Source: Nitrospira sp. (GTDB taxonomy: Bacteria; Nitrospirota; Nitrospiria; Nitrospirales; Nitrospiraceae). Taken from it: a stretch of DNA of 62,723 nucleotides. Under the pieces are notes generated by a model. The model saw nothing but the letters and a program-made list of their open reading frames with translations, was not told where the DNA came from and ran no database searches. The first letter of the stretch is position 1. Every line of letters starts with the position of its first letter. Below are positions 33,654-42,670 of this stretch, piece by piece. The translations under genes were made by a program, and so were the position numbers. The stretch is taken from assembly GCA_018242665.1 (NCBI GenBank), contig JAFEBL010000049.1, forward strand, positions 1 through 62,723, read 5' to 3'.

Positions 33654-34539
33654 GGGATTCGAGACCGAACCGAGGATTGTCCATCACCTTATAGGCCGTA
33701 CGATTTCCTTTCGGAGCCGGTAACGCCACTCGCTCCGTGGTGGTGCCGTCCGGGCCAATCGTAATGCTGCGGGAAACCCCCGGCCCTGACTGCGGATGCC
33801 ACACCACCATTTGATAGGTGCCAGGCGGAATATTCTCAATCCGGAACGCGCCTTGCTCGTCCGTCACGGCATAGTAGGGATTGTTGACAGCCATCGCCCA
33901 GCTTTCCATATAGGCATGGAAGCCACATTGCATGTAGAACGTCCGGCGCCCCTTATTCAAATAGATAGGACCGACCAGGGACTTCCCCGGCGCATGATTA
34001 TGGATGGCGCGCATGTTGCCGCGTTGATGTTGGTGGTTCAAAATCAGCGGGGTATTGAACAGCACCCGTGCTCCCGCCTCTGGTGAGGTTTCATACCCCT
34101 GAATGTCATGCATCACGGGGTCCATATTCACGACTTCCACCGCATGCCCATTCCGCACGATCGTGATCCAAGGCTGGAACATGCAATCGCGCGCTTCGAT
34201 CAACGGCACGGACATGTCGAAGGCTTTCCCCGACTCGACGCCTTCCAGCGTGACAATCGCGTTCTTCAGTCCCCCTTCCGGGGCCACGATAAAATCTCGC
34301 AGCAGGCGCCACCCCTTGCCGTTTGAAATCCGCCCGCAATACGTTGGGTCTGGAAAGGTGATGAGATTGAATCCTTTGGGCTCCGGGATGGCTCCAGCCA
34401 AGGTCACGGTGCCATCCAATGTGCCGCCGTTCTGCACATCGATGACCTCATAGGCCCCGACCGGCGACCCCGCTAGGCCCACCCACATCAGCACCGCCAC
34501 TGCGAAGAAATGAATCTTCTGAGCTCGATTCACCATCAT
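33607..34539 (-). CDS. Secreted type-1-copper motif protein with carboxypeptidase-regulatory-like domain (copy B)
   Basis: A 310-residue exported protein with a signal peptide (ends near VGA). The N-terminal beta domain carries FPDPTYCGRI. The copper pattern is H144 (NMDPVMHDI), C205, H208 and M211 (QCGFHAYM), matching a type-1 site. Two extra His clusters, NHQHQRG and AIHNHAPG (168-182), lie between. A C-terminal CarboxypepD_reg-like domain (GAFRIENIPPGTYQMVVWHP) follows, with a polar tail ending EHQH. It is paralogous to copies A and C. Start ATG with AAGGAAGG 5 bases upstream. The neighbouring giant multicopper oxidase suggests an electron-transfer or copper-supply role. Confidence 0.83.
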   Translation of the reverse strand: MMVNRAQKIHFFAVAVLMWVGLAGSPVGAYEVIDVQNGGTLDGTVTLAGAIPEPKGFNLITFPDPTYCGRISNGKGWRLLRDFIVAPEGGLKNAIVTLEGVESGKAFDMSVPLIEARDCMFQPWITIVRNGHAVEVVNMDPVMHDIQGYETSPEAGARVLFNTPLILNHQHQRGNMRAIHNHAPGKSLVGPIYLNKGRRTFYMQCGFHAYMESWAMAVNNPYYAVTDEQGAFRIENIPPGTYQMVVWHPQSGPGVSRSITIGPDGTTTERVALPAPKGNRTAYKVMDNPRFGLESLGHPVEIEPLVEHQH

Positions 34540-34568
34540 GACCTTCCTTGTCTGCGATTCACGCGCTG

Positions 34569-35477
34569 CTACGGCACCTGCCTCTCCAGCGTCGGGCGGA
34601 TATCAACCAGCTTCCCAAGAGATTCCGGTCCGTAGTGGGGATTGTGCTCGATTTCATGCACGCTACGCCGCCCTTTCGGCGCCTCGAATGCGAAGTCGAC
34701 CGTAGAGATTCCCTTCTCCGTGACCGTGACTTTCTTCTGCAACATGGTGCCCAACGCCGGATGCCAGGCCATCAGGGTGTATTCCCCCGGAGGCACATCG
34801 GTGAGGGTAAACGTGCCGCCATCGCTCGTCAGGACATAGTAGGGATTATCGACGGCCATGCCCCAACTTTCCATATACGCGTGGAACCCGCATTGCATCA
34901 CAAAGATCCGGCGGCCCTTGGTCATGTGAATCGCTTCCTTCACGGGTTCACCGGCCAAATGCTCATGGCTTTCGGCCGTGACAAACCGTTTGTGATGGGG
35001 ATTCATGGGCAGCGGGGTGTTAAACAGGACACGTGGTCCCAGTTGAGAGGTCTCGTAGGCCTGAATGTCGTGCATCACCGGGTCCATGTTCATCACCACG
35101 ACCTCGGAGCCGTCTCTGACGACCGTCACGAATGGAAGAAATCGACAATCGCGCGCTTCAATCGTGAGTGGTTCGAACTTGAAAGGCTTTCCCTTTGTGG
35201 CGTCCGTGAGGAGGACGACCACGTCCTTCAATCCACTCCCGGAAGTCATTGAGAATTCGTCAAGAATTCTCCAGCCCGTCCCGGTCGAAATGCGACCGCA
35301 ATACACCGGATCCGGAAACGTGATCAGGTTATATCCCTTCGGGGTCGGTTTTCCCCCCGTCATGGTGACCGTCCCGGTAATACTGCCGCCATCCGTGACG
35401 ACAATTTCTTCATAAGCCCATGATGGGGAAGAGAAAGCACAGAGCGCAGCACACAACGCGAGTCCGGCCATTCGCAT
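34569..35477 (-). CDS. Secreted type-1-copper motif protein with carboxypeptidase-regulatory-like domain (copy C)
   Basis: About 302 residues, close paralogue of copy B with the same order: signal peptide, FPDPVYCGRI, IEARDCRF, H136 (NMDPVMHDI), C196, H199 and M202 (QCGFHAYM), then GTFTLTDVPPGEYTLMAWHP. A His-rich loop (NPHHKRF, ESHEHLAG) matches that of copy B. Start ATG 35477 has GGAGGA 8 bases upstream. It is the first gene of the unit copy C, copy B, LolA-like, HEAT, downstream of the multicopper oxidase terminator. Confidence 0.83.
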   Translation of the reverse strand: MRMAGLALCAALCAFSSPSWAYEEIVVTDGGSITGTVTMTGGKPTPKGYNLITFPDPVYCGRISTGTGWRILDEFSMTSGSGLKDVVVLLTDATKGKPFKFEPLTIEARDCRFLPFVTVVRDGSEVVVMNMDPVMHDIQAYETSQLGPRVLFNTPLPMNPHHKRFVTAESHEHLAGEPVKEAIHMTKGRRIFVMQCGFHAYMESWGMAVDNPYYVLTSDGGTFTLTDVPPGEYTLMAWHPALGTMLQKKVTVTEKGISTVDFAFEAPKGRRSVHEIEHNPHYGPESLGKLVDIRPTLERQVP

Positions 35478-35570
35478 GTATAAATCCTCCAACGATGAGA
35501 GGTTGGTCAGGGAGTCTCAGCTCACACGAGTTCACGCACTGAGATGATCATACACAATCCCCGTCCCATA

Positions 35571-35602
35571 ACAAAAGGGGGGAGCCCTCTCAGGCTCCCC
35601 CC
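35571..35602 (-). terminator. Rho-independent terminator of the multicopper oxidase gene
   Basis: 10-bp perfect arms (35577-35586 and 35593-35602) with a 6-base loop, followed by TTTTGTTATG on the minus strand, 29 bases after the oxidase stop. Confidence 0.9.
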
Positions 35603-35630
35603 TCCTCACCTCATGCGAGATGGAAACAGC

Positions 35631-38600
35631 TTACTTCGACGCGACCGGAATCGCGTGGATCGTCGGCTGCTCCACTTCGGCACTCTTGGTTCCGGCACCG
35701 GCACCAGTCAACGGCAACAGCCTGGTGTCACCGGATGGCAACACACGGACATATCCCCACTGTCCGGACTGCGAGTACGGCAGCCGTTGGTTGCTGTACA
35801 CATAGTCACCGGGCAGACGATACATCCCACCGGCAGATGGGATAAACGCATCGATCGTCTCCGATCCGGAGTACTCGACGACGCTGATCTGATCGGCGCC
35901 ACGCATGAACGGCTCAATCGGCCACTCGTGTTTTTCGACGCTGAACATGCCGTTCTGCTCATTGCTCACGCCCAGCACATGGATGCGTACCGGGTCGCCG
36001 GCATGAGCTTCGATGACCGGAGTCGCCGGATCTTCCGGCTTGTCCGCCTTACAAGGCTGGAACACCTTACCGAGTGAGCAGCCCTGCTCTTCGCGGAACT
36101 TGTACGGCTCAGACCGGTAATTGACGCCGGTCAAACCCGCCACATTTTGCACGTACGGCATGAAACTCGTGCCGATGATGTTGTCTTCATCTTGAAAGAA
36201 CAACGCCACGTCACGGTAGTTCGCGCGCATTTCATTGCCCGGGATTGACCGGTCAATGATGACGTCGGCCGCCCACGCATTCTTCGTAGACAAGTCGGCG
36301 CCGGTCTTCGGATCACGGTACTTCGATCCCTTCGGACCAACCACAATGGCTCCGAACAGGCCATTCCGCGGATTGGTCATCACATTGCCCCAATCCCACA
36401 CCAGTGAAGCGGTTTCCCCGTTGAAGGGATCCGCGTAATAGGTGTAATCGCGCTCACCTCCCGGCACCACGGTCTGGTCGCCAGGATTGTTCCCGACGTT
36501 CGCCCCCATGGAATCCTTCGGATCGAAGGCGAGACCGATCGCCGAGAAGGAAGCCTTGCTGTCCTTCATCTTGTTCTTCAGATGTACCTTGACGCAGTCG
36601 CCTGCGTTGACCCGCAGGGTCAGAGGCATCGGCTGCGCTCCGCCGGCCACCTTTGCCACGTCCTCCTCTAAGGCGTAAATTTTCGCCTCGGGATTGTTGG
36701 TGAGAATCTTGCGCTCAAAGTCTACTTCGATTTCATTCGGCGCCTTCGCATTGAACTTCATCCCAGGGAAGTCCATGGCGACGACATTGAAGTGCTTCAC
36801 CGGAGCATCTCCAGGACACACCGGCAAGGCCTTGGGAATCTCCCCCTTATTGGAGAAGCCTGCGGGCAGTTTCTTCAGATCCGCCTGCTCTTTCTCCAAC
36901 ACCCGAATGATGCCCCAGCCGCCCTCGGAGAATTTCGAGGACCGGCCATTGAAGTGGATATAGTCGCCCGCCAAATGCCGGCTTCCACCCGCCTCGGGCA
37001 CCACGAGGTCATAGCGCTCCGCGATGCCGATATGGATGGAGTTCTTCCGATTGGCATCCGACGCATACCGCTCCGTCCAGAACGTGTGGCCGGACAGGGT
37101 CCAGACCATCGATTCGTTCATGAGTGTATGCAACAGACGGAACACCATCGTGTCACCGACATACGCGCGCAAGGTGGGCGTGTACGGATCGCCGTGCACC
37201 TGGCTGCTGAAGATCTGTGATGCATCAGGATTGGTCGCCAACCGCTGGGCAATCGGCGCCGCCCTGAAGTTCAAGCCGCTGCCGGTGGTGTGCGTTCCAC
37301 CGTTCAGGAACGGCATCGGCGTCATGTAAATCTTCTCCGGCATGGCAAAAGACACGGTCTTGCCTGCCTCGAGCGCCACTTCGATCGGCTGCCCGGGAGG
37401 ATTACCCGCCGTCACAATGTTGACCGTGTGGGGCACCGTGTCGTGCACCTGCACCATCAACTCGCGGAAGCTGTTATTGACGCCATGGCCCACTGGCTCG
37501 TTGGTGTGAATGTCCGCGATCGGTCCGCTCCACACCAGTTTTCCGGTCTTCGGGTCATGATAGGTCGAACCCACGGGCTCGGCGATGAACGTGCCGAATC
37601 CGCCGTGCGGCCAAGTGGTCGCACCGAACGCATGGTCATGCCAGAACACGGTTCCCACGTCCGCATCAACCCAGAAGCGCTGCCGCACGAACTCGACGGT
37701 CACGATGTCGTTAGCCGGGTGATCATGCTTCAGGCCTTTGGCCAAGGTAATGGTGTTGCCGTTGATGGCCTTGATGCGGGAGATTTCGTTGCCCTTCACA
37801 TTGTCGGCGCCCACGAGCAGCAGCGTGCCGACATGGAACTGCTTGGCATTCTTCACCGTAATCGTCGTCGCACCCTTCTTGGCCGCGGCGGTGAACACGG
37901 TGTTCATCGGAACCGGCAATCCCTTCGGATTCTTCTTCTCCAGCATCGTGAACGGCCGCACCGACTGCTCGTATGAGAAGCCGGTGATGACACCGTCCGA
38001 CGCCTGATTGTCGAACTGCAGGAAATGCCAATGCGTGTTGATCTTCGACGACTGGAAGTTGGTGTAGTCGTCGTCATCCCACTCGCTCGTCAGCGTCCAG
38101 TCCACGCAATCGTAGATGTTGCCACGAACGACCAATGGATACTTCAGATCGTCGTTCTTGCGAACGTCGGCTTCTTCTTCATGGAGCACGTAGATCAATC
38201 CGTTCGGATCGACCACGGCCGGCTCCTTCCCCGTCTTCTTGGCAATCGTGATCGGCAGCTTGATGAAGTGGACGTTGTAGCTCTTCCGTCCGGCATTGAC
38301 CGGGCAGAGGCTCCAGTTGCCATTCTCACCAGGCAACGCCTGATCGACACTCTCCTCGCCGTTCGCATCCCGGCGGATCATTTCCAACCAGGGCGCGCCG
38401 ACGTGGTTCGGCGAAAACATCACGCGCTTGCCGAAGTGCGGCGTCAAATGCGGCCAGGCCACCTTTCCGGTCAACGGCTCAAACGTAATCGGATGCCGCT
38501 TACCCGGGTGAGTGGACCGGTACTTGGGATTATCGATGGTGCTCTCCGGCTCGCTCAACGCACGGGTGCCTTCCCAGGCCCAATCCAGCACCGTGGCGTC

Positions 38601-40496
38601 GTAGGAAATCGTCTGGCCCTTTTCATCGTTCTTGTGGCCGGGCTTGCCCATGGTGGGCAACTGCATCTCGACCCAGTCCTTGATGGTGATGGTGGCAGGG
38701 TTGGATTTCCAATCGCTCTTTCCCTTGTCGACGATCTTGAAGGCCTTGCCGAACCAATCGACGGTCTGCCCGACCAATTTATCCGACGTGATCGGGGCCT
38801 TGATGCGGCCTTTGCGATCCGGCAACTCACGCAGATCCGGCATCACATCGTTCCGCATATCACCCTGCTGCAGGGTGTTGTACACGCGCCAGTAGCCCCA
38901 CATGCCCGCGACATAGTGGTGCGCCACATGGCAATGGAACAGGAAGTCTCCGGCCAATTGCTGGCAGAGCCCCGAGCCGCACTCGGTTTCAAGGTCCAAG
39001 GCTTCCGACGGCCCGATGACTTCGACGTCCACACGGTCCGTCTTCGCGCGAATGACCGGGTACTTCACCGGTCCATTGGCGCTGGTGGTCCACAGGTTCA
39101 TGTCATCGATGGCTCGCGGGCTGCGCGGCCAGCGGATCGTGCCGCCATGCGGATGGTGGCTGTGAAAGACTTCGGATCCGCCATGGACCAGGCGAAACTT
39201 CGCCGGATCGCCCATGTAGGAGCGCGGAATCGTCGGGGACGGGTCACCGAAGGTGTACGAGCTGTACCCCATCGACTCGTCCTCAAAGCCGAAGTATTCG
39301 TGCTGCACGTGCATGTTATTGATGCCGAAGGGCTCGCTGCGATAGTTGATCGCGCGGCCACCCGGGCGGTACGCGTCGGTCAACGGATCACGTTGAGGGA
39401 GGAAGTCGCCCTTTTTGTTCACGGGGCGGAAGGCTTCGTCGCCGACTTCGTGGTAGTACAAGACGAATTCGCGGAAGTCCGGACCGGTGCCGTTCCGGAT
39501 GATGACCTGCCAGCCGCTCGCGGTCGGCGTCGCATCGCCGGTACCCAAGGCTTCCAGATACTCGGATCCACGCGGTTCGACCACGAACGATCCGAAGAGA
39601 CCCATCACGGTCAATTCACGGTCATTGGCGAACGTATGGAACTGCCGGACGCCTTCCTGCGTGCTCGGATGAATGTACCATTCGAACTCGCCGCTCTTGT
39701 CCTTCTGGACGATGCTGTCGGAGTTCGTGGTCGCGGCTGCGGCACCGGTGGCGCTCACCACCATGCTGGAGCCATGGATGTGAAGACTGACGTCCTCGCC
39801 ACCCTCTAACTTATTGGTCAGCTTGATCTTGACGCAGTCGCCCTGGTTACCGCGAATGGTCAACGGCTGGATCCACTGGGCCTGCACGCCGGGAATCACC
39901 GCACCCGGATCAAACCCTTCCTTGTCGCGCGATTCCCGATTCTTCGTCTCTTCCGCCCGCACCTTGTCGAGATTTTCATCCAGCGTGTACATGTAGCCGG
40001 GATAAAAATCGAGCCATTGGTTGAGCGTAATTTCGACGTTGATCGCCGAAACATTGTACTGCTTCACCGGCGCAGCGGCCGGACATTTCCCCCCGTTCGT
40101 CGTTGCTACTGGCTCCACTCGCGGGTCAGACATCAAGAGCAGATCCTGACCGCCCGCCCCATACTGGTGCATCATGGTCTGGGTATTGAACATACCCGTA
40201 TTGACCGCTTGCGCCTGCGGGTCATGGGTCAAATGCTCCATGATCCGTTGGTGCTGCTGCTCGACCATCGCAGACCGCTCCGGCTTTCCAGCCATCGAAT
40301 CTTCGACGATCGTTTGCCCCTTCAACTGCTCCGCCCACGACGGGAGTTGATGGGACATTGCTGTCTGTTGAGGGACCGCCTGCCCCGCGTGCAGCTGACT
40401 TTCAGCCGACGCGGTGAGCGGGAGACACATGAGCGCGCCGCCAGCAACAACGCTGAGGGCGCGCGATGTGACGCGAGTGAACCAATAACAATCCAT
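35631..40496 (-). CDS. Giant multicopper oxidase, MofA/MnxG-like
   Basis: A 1621-residue exported protein. An export signal (residues 1-31) is followed by about six cupredoxin-type domains. Copper-ligand words are, in order: HIHGSS; WYIHPSTQEGVRQFH; FHSHHPHGG; HCHVAHHYVAGMW (the C-H-C-x3-H-x4-M type, carrying the type-1 and trinuclear ligands); THWHFLQF; WHDHAFG with TWPHGGFG. The second half repeats the pattern more weakly. The size is close to the manganese-oxidising MofA, much larger than laccases. A beta-domain insertion (AAAKKGATTITV to ANDIVTVEF) lies around residue 920. Start ATG 40496 is decided by AAGGAGG 8-9 bases upstream; the open frame extends 45 codons further, inside the leader. 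Substrate inferred from the family. Confidence 0.9.
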   Translation of the reverse strand: MDCYWFTRVTSRALSVVAGGALMCLPLTASAESQLHAGQAVPQQTAMSHQLPSWAEQLKGQTIVEDSMAGKPERSAMVEQQHQRIMEHLTHDPQAQAVNTGMFNTQTMMHQYGAGGQDLLLMSDPRVEPVATTNGGKCPAAAPVKQYNVSAINVEITLNQWLDFYPGYMYTLDENLDKVRAEETKNRESRDKEGFDPGAVIPGVQAQWIQPLTIRGNQGDCVKIKLTNKLEGGEDVSLHIHGSSMVVSATGAAAATTNSDSIVQKDKSGEFEWYIHPSTQEGVRQFHTFANDRELTVMGLFGSFVVEPRGSEYLEALGTGDATPTASGWQVIIRNGTGPDFREFVLYYHEVGDEAFRPVNKKGDFLPQRDPLTDAYRPGGRAINYRSEPFGINNMHVQHEYFGFEDESMGYSSYTFGDPSPTIPRSYMGDPAKFRLVHGGSEVFHSHHPHGGTIRWPRSPRAIDDMNLWTTSANGPVKYPVIRAKTDRVDVEVIGPSEALDLETECGSGLCQQLAGDFLFHCHVAHHYVAGMWGYWRVYNTLQQGDMRNDVMPDLRELPDRKGRIKAPITSDKLVGQTVDWFGKAFKIVDKGKSDWKSNPATITIKDWVEMQLPTMGKPGHKNDEKGQTISYDATVLDWAWEGTRALSEPESTIDNPKYRSTHPGKRHPITFEPLTGKVAWPHLTPHFGKRVMFSPNHVGAPWLEMIRRDANGEESVDQALPGENGNWSLCPVNAGRKSYNVHFIKLPITIAKKTGKEPAVVDPNGLIYVLHEEEADVRKNDDLKYPLVVRGNIYDCVDWTLTSEWDDDDYTNFQSSKINTHWHFLQFDNQASDGVITGFSYEQSVRPFTMLEKKNPKGLPVPMNTVFTAAAKKGATTITVKNAKQFHVGTLLLVGADNVKGNEISRIKAINGNTITLAKGLKHDHPANDIVTVEFVRQRFWVDADVGTVFWHDHAFGATTWPHGGFGTFIAEPVGSTYHDPKTGKLVWSGPIADIHTNEPVGHGVNNSFRELMVQVHDTVPHTVNIVTAGNPPGQPIEVALEAGKTVSFAMPEKIYMTPMPFLNGGTHTTGSGLNFRAAPIAQRLATNPDASQIFSSQVHGDPYTPTLRAYVGDTMVFRLLHTLMNESMVWTLSGHTFWTERYASDANRKNSIHIGIAERYDLVVPEAGGSRHLAGDYIHFNGRSSKFSEGGWGIIRVLEKEQADLKKLPAGFSNKGEIPKALPVCPGDAPVKHFNVVAMDFPGMKFNAKAPNEIEVDFERKILTNNPEAKIYALEEDVAKVAGGAQPMPLTLRVNAGDCVKVHLKNKMKDSKASFSAIGLAFDPKDSMGANVGNNPGDQTVVPGGERDYTYYADPFNGETASLVWDWGNVMTNPRNGLFGAIVVGPKGSKYRDPKTGADLSTKNAWAADVIIDRSIPGNEMRANYRDVALFFQDEDNIIGTSFMPYVQNVAGLTGVNYRSEPYKFREEQGCSLGKVFQPCKADKPEDPATPVIEAHAGDPVRIHVLGVSNEQNGMFSVEKHEWPIEPFMRGADQISVVEYSGSETIDAFIPSAGGMYRLPGDYVYSNQRLPYSQSGQWGYVRVLPSGDTRLLPLTGAGAGTKSAEVEQPTIHAIPVASK

Positions 40497-40651
40497 GGAC
40501 CGGCCTCCTTGGATAGAGTTTGGAGAGAGACAGATGTAGGTTTTGAGCGCTGACGAACTAGAACATGAAAACCTCGATGTACGCGCGATCTGTTCTGGTT
40601 GTACTCCTGCGGTTTCACGCCCGCAGGGCACTCCCTTGAAACAAGGGCCGG

Positions 40652-40680
40652 AGATTACTGAAGTCCCAAGTCTCTGTCAA
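40652..40680 (-). promoter_or_regulatory. Strong sigma-70 promoter of the multicopper oxidase
   Basis: Minus strand: TTGACA (40675-40680), 17-base spacer, TAATCT (40652-40657). The leader would be about 150 bases. The -35 context (GTTGACAG) is shared with the cupredoxin copy A promoter. Confidence 0.65.
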
Positions 40681-40818
40681 CCCCCTTGGACACATTCACT
40701 CGCACGTTCCCCCGACTTCGACGAGGGCTCGGGCGAGCGCTGAACCGGTCACGACGCGTAACGCGACAGGCTGACTCATCGAGCGTCACTCAGGGGCAGC
40801 GGCAATCGGCGCGCTCCA

Positions 40819-40848
40819 TTGTCTCTCTTTGTCCAGTTGAGGCATAAT
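40819..40848 (+). promoter_or_regulatory. Candidate promoter directly before the potassium importer
   Basis: TTGTCT (40819-40824), 18-base spacer, CATAAT (40843-40848). Transcription would start almost at the ATG, implying a leaderless message unless another start is used. Confidence 0.35.
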
Positions 40849-40853
40849 GACGT

Positions 40854-42668
40854 ATGATCTTGAAACGCTGGCTGGTCGGCCTGCCACTCAAGACGAAGGA
40901 AGCCGCTCACGAACGCCTTTCTAAGCGACTCGCCCTAGCCGTCTTTTCCTCCGATGCCCTTTCCTCGGTGGCCTACGCCACGGAGGAAATTCTGCTCGTC
41001 CTCACCCTGGCGGGGAGCGCCATGGTGGGCTATTCCATCCCGGTCAGCCTCTCCATCATCGGCCTGCTGATCATCCTGACCATGTCGTACCGGCAGATCA
41101 TTTTTGAATACCCGGAGGGCGGGGGCGCCTATATCGTCGGGAAATCCAACCTCGGCGAATGGTCCGGCCTGGTGGCCGCCGCAGCCTTAATGATCGACTA
41201 TGTGCTGACGGTCGCCGTCAGCGTCGCAGCCGGCATGGCCGCCCTCACCTCGGCCGTCCCGGACTTGCTCCCGCATCGCGAAAGCCTGTGCGTGGCGGCC
41301 ATTTTGCTCGTCACCGTGGTGAACCTGCGCGGCGTGCGGGAATCGGGGCAGATTTTCGCCGTTCCGACCTACATTTTCATCGGCACCCTGGCCACCATGC
41401 TCGGCGTCGGCGCCATCCAAATCCTGTCGGGGCATGCCTCGCGTATCGAACCATTGCCCAGCATGGCCGCGGCGGAACCCTTAACCTTGTTCCTGCTGTT
41501 GCGCGCCTTTTCGTCCGGCTGTACGGCGCTGACCGGCGTCGAAGTGATTTCGAACGGCGTGTCGGCATTCAAGAAGCCGGAACCAAAAAATGCCGCGCTG
41601 ACGATGATCGGCATGGCCGTGATTCTCGGCGCCTTGTTCATCGGCATCAGTTCCATGGCCTATTACTTTGGGATCGTGCCGAAAGAGGATGAAACCGTCG
41701 TCTCCCAGATCGCCCGCGCCACCTTCGGAACCGGTCTGCTGTATTACCTGGTGCAAGCTTCGACCATGATCATTTTGATCCTGGCGGCCAACAGCAGCTT
41801 CAACGGGTTCCCCCGGCTGGCCTCGATCCTGGCTCGCGACAGTTATATGCCGCATCAGATGGCCATGATGGGCGATCGGCTGGTGTTCTCGAACGGGGTG
41901 ATTATCCTCGGCATGTTTTCCTGTTTACTGATCATCCTGTTCAACGGCGACACGCACGCGCTCATTCCGCTGTATGCCGTCGGCGTCTTTCTCTCTTTCA
42001 CCATCTCTCAAGCCGGCATGGTCAAACGGTGGCTCGTGAAGAAAGGACCACACTGGGAGAAAAAACTCCTCGTGAACGGCATCGGGGCCGTCACCACGGC
42101 CATCGCCACCATGATTATCGCCAGCACCAAGTTCACGCATGGCGCCTGGATCGTCATTGTCCTCATCCCCCTCTTGATCACGTTCTTTCGAGCGATCCAT
42201 TCTCACTACAAGGCCGTCTCGGAACAGGTCGCGCTGTCTCGCGGGCACCGCCCGCCCCTGCCGCGCCGGAATATCGTGGTCTTGCCGATCGGGGGCGTCA
42301 ATCGCGCCGTGATCCGCGCCGTGGACTATGCGCGAAGCCGCTCGGGAGATATCCGGGCGGTCCTGGTGGATGTCGATCCCGAAGAAACCGCCCGGGTGGA
42401 AATCCAATGGGCACAATGGGGGTGCGGTGTCCCGCTCACCGTTCTTCCCTCTCCCTATCGCTCCGTACTGAGTTCCCTGCTCGACTATCTGGAGCAGGTC
42501 CTGCAAAAGGACCAGGAATGTTGGGTCACCGTGGTCATCCCGGAGATCTTGCCTGCGCGATGGTGGCAGAACATTCTCCACAACCAGCGGGCGTTCATGT
42601 TGAAAGGTGCCCTCCTGTTCAAAGATCGTGTGATCCTGACCGACGTCCCCTATCACCTGACGAGGTGA
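40854..42668 (+). CDS. kimA: KimA-type high-affinity potassium importer
   Basis: A 604-residue APC-superfamily transporter with 12 spans and a cytoplasmic C-terminal domain. It matches KimA (YdaO) closely: SSDALSSVAYATEE (D34 and Y41 align with the K+ ligands D36 and Y43 of the Bacillus protein), YRQIIFEYPEGGGAYIV, AFSSGCTALTGVE, VLAANSSFNGFPRLA. The C-terminal domain (NIVVLPIGG, AVDYARSRSG) is the usual cytosolic module; in Bacillus it is controlled by cyclic-di-AMP, which is not shown here. It is divergent from the oxidase. The next gene starts 3 bases after its stop. APC amino-acid permease is the alternative name, but KimA is the closer match. Confidence 0.85.
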   Translation: MILKRWLVGLPLKTKEAAHERLSKRLALAVFSSDALSSVAYATEEILLVLTLAGSAMVGYSIPVSLSIIGLLIILTMSYRQIIFEYPEGGGAYIVGKSNLGEWSGLVAAAALMIDYVLTVAVSVAAGMAALTSAVPDLLPHRESLCVAAILLVTVVNLRGVRESGQIFAVPTYIFIGTLATMLGVGAIQILSGHASRIEPLPSMAAAEPLTLFLLLRAFSSGCTALTGVEVISNGVSAFKKPEPKNAALTMIGMAVILGALFIGISSMAYYFGIVPKEDETVVSQIARATFGTGLLYYLVQASTMIILILAANSSFNGFPRLASILARDSYMPHQMAMMGDRLVFSNGVIILGMFSCLLIILFNGDTHALIPLYAVGVFLSFTISQAGMVKRWLVKKGPHWEKKLLVNGIGAVTTAIATMIIASTKFTHGAWIVIVLIPLLITFFRAIHSHYKAVSEQVALSRGHRPPLPRRNIVVLPIGGVNRAVIRAVDYARSRSGDIRAVLVDVDPEETARVEIQWAQWGCGVPLTVLPSPYRSVLSSLLDYLEQVLQKDQECWVTVVIPEILPARWWQNILHNQRAFMLKGALLFKDRVILTDVPYHLTR

Positions 42669-42670
42669 CC

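Larger units (their letters stand above)
40497..40853. other. 357-base divergent intergenic region
   Basis: Contains the oxidase leader with a 6-bp hairpin (CCCTTG/CAAGGG), the oxidase promoter on the minus strand, and a candidate kimA promoter at the other end. I looked for a cyclic-di-AMP riboswitch before the potassium importer and saw no convincing match. No ORF is supported here. Confidence 0.5.

Noticed and set aside
38025..39809. A 594-codon open frame on the plus strand inside the giant oxidase gene
   Set aside because: It is antisense to a gene with clear copper motifs, has a composition typical of a GC-rich shadow frame and no recognisable domain.
40497..40631. N-terminal extension of the multicopper oxidase by 45 residues
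   Set aside because: It lies in the leader and lacks a ribosome site; AAGGAGG before 40496 and the signal peptide fix the start there.
40640..40853. Cyclic-di-AMP riboswitch upstream of kimA
   Set aside because: No convincing conserved core could be recognised by eye.
42029..42670. Upstream part of the PKD-like frame inside kimA
   Set aside because: It is a shadow of kimA; the ATG at 42671 has a ribosome site and starts a signal peptide.
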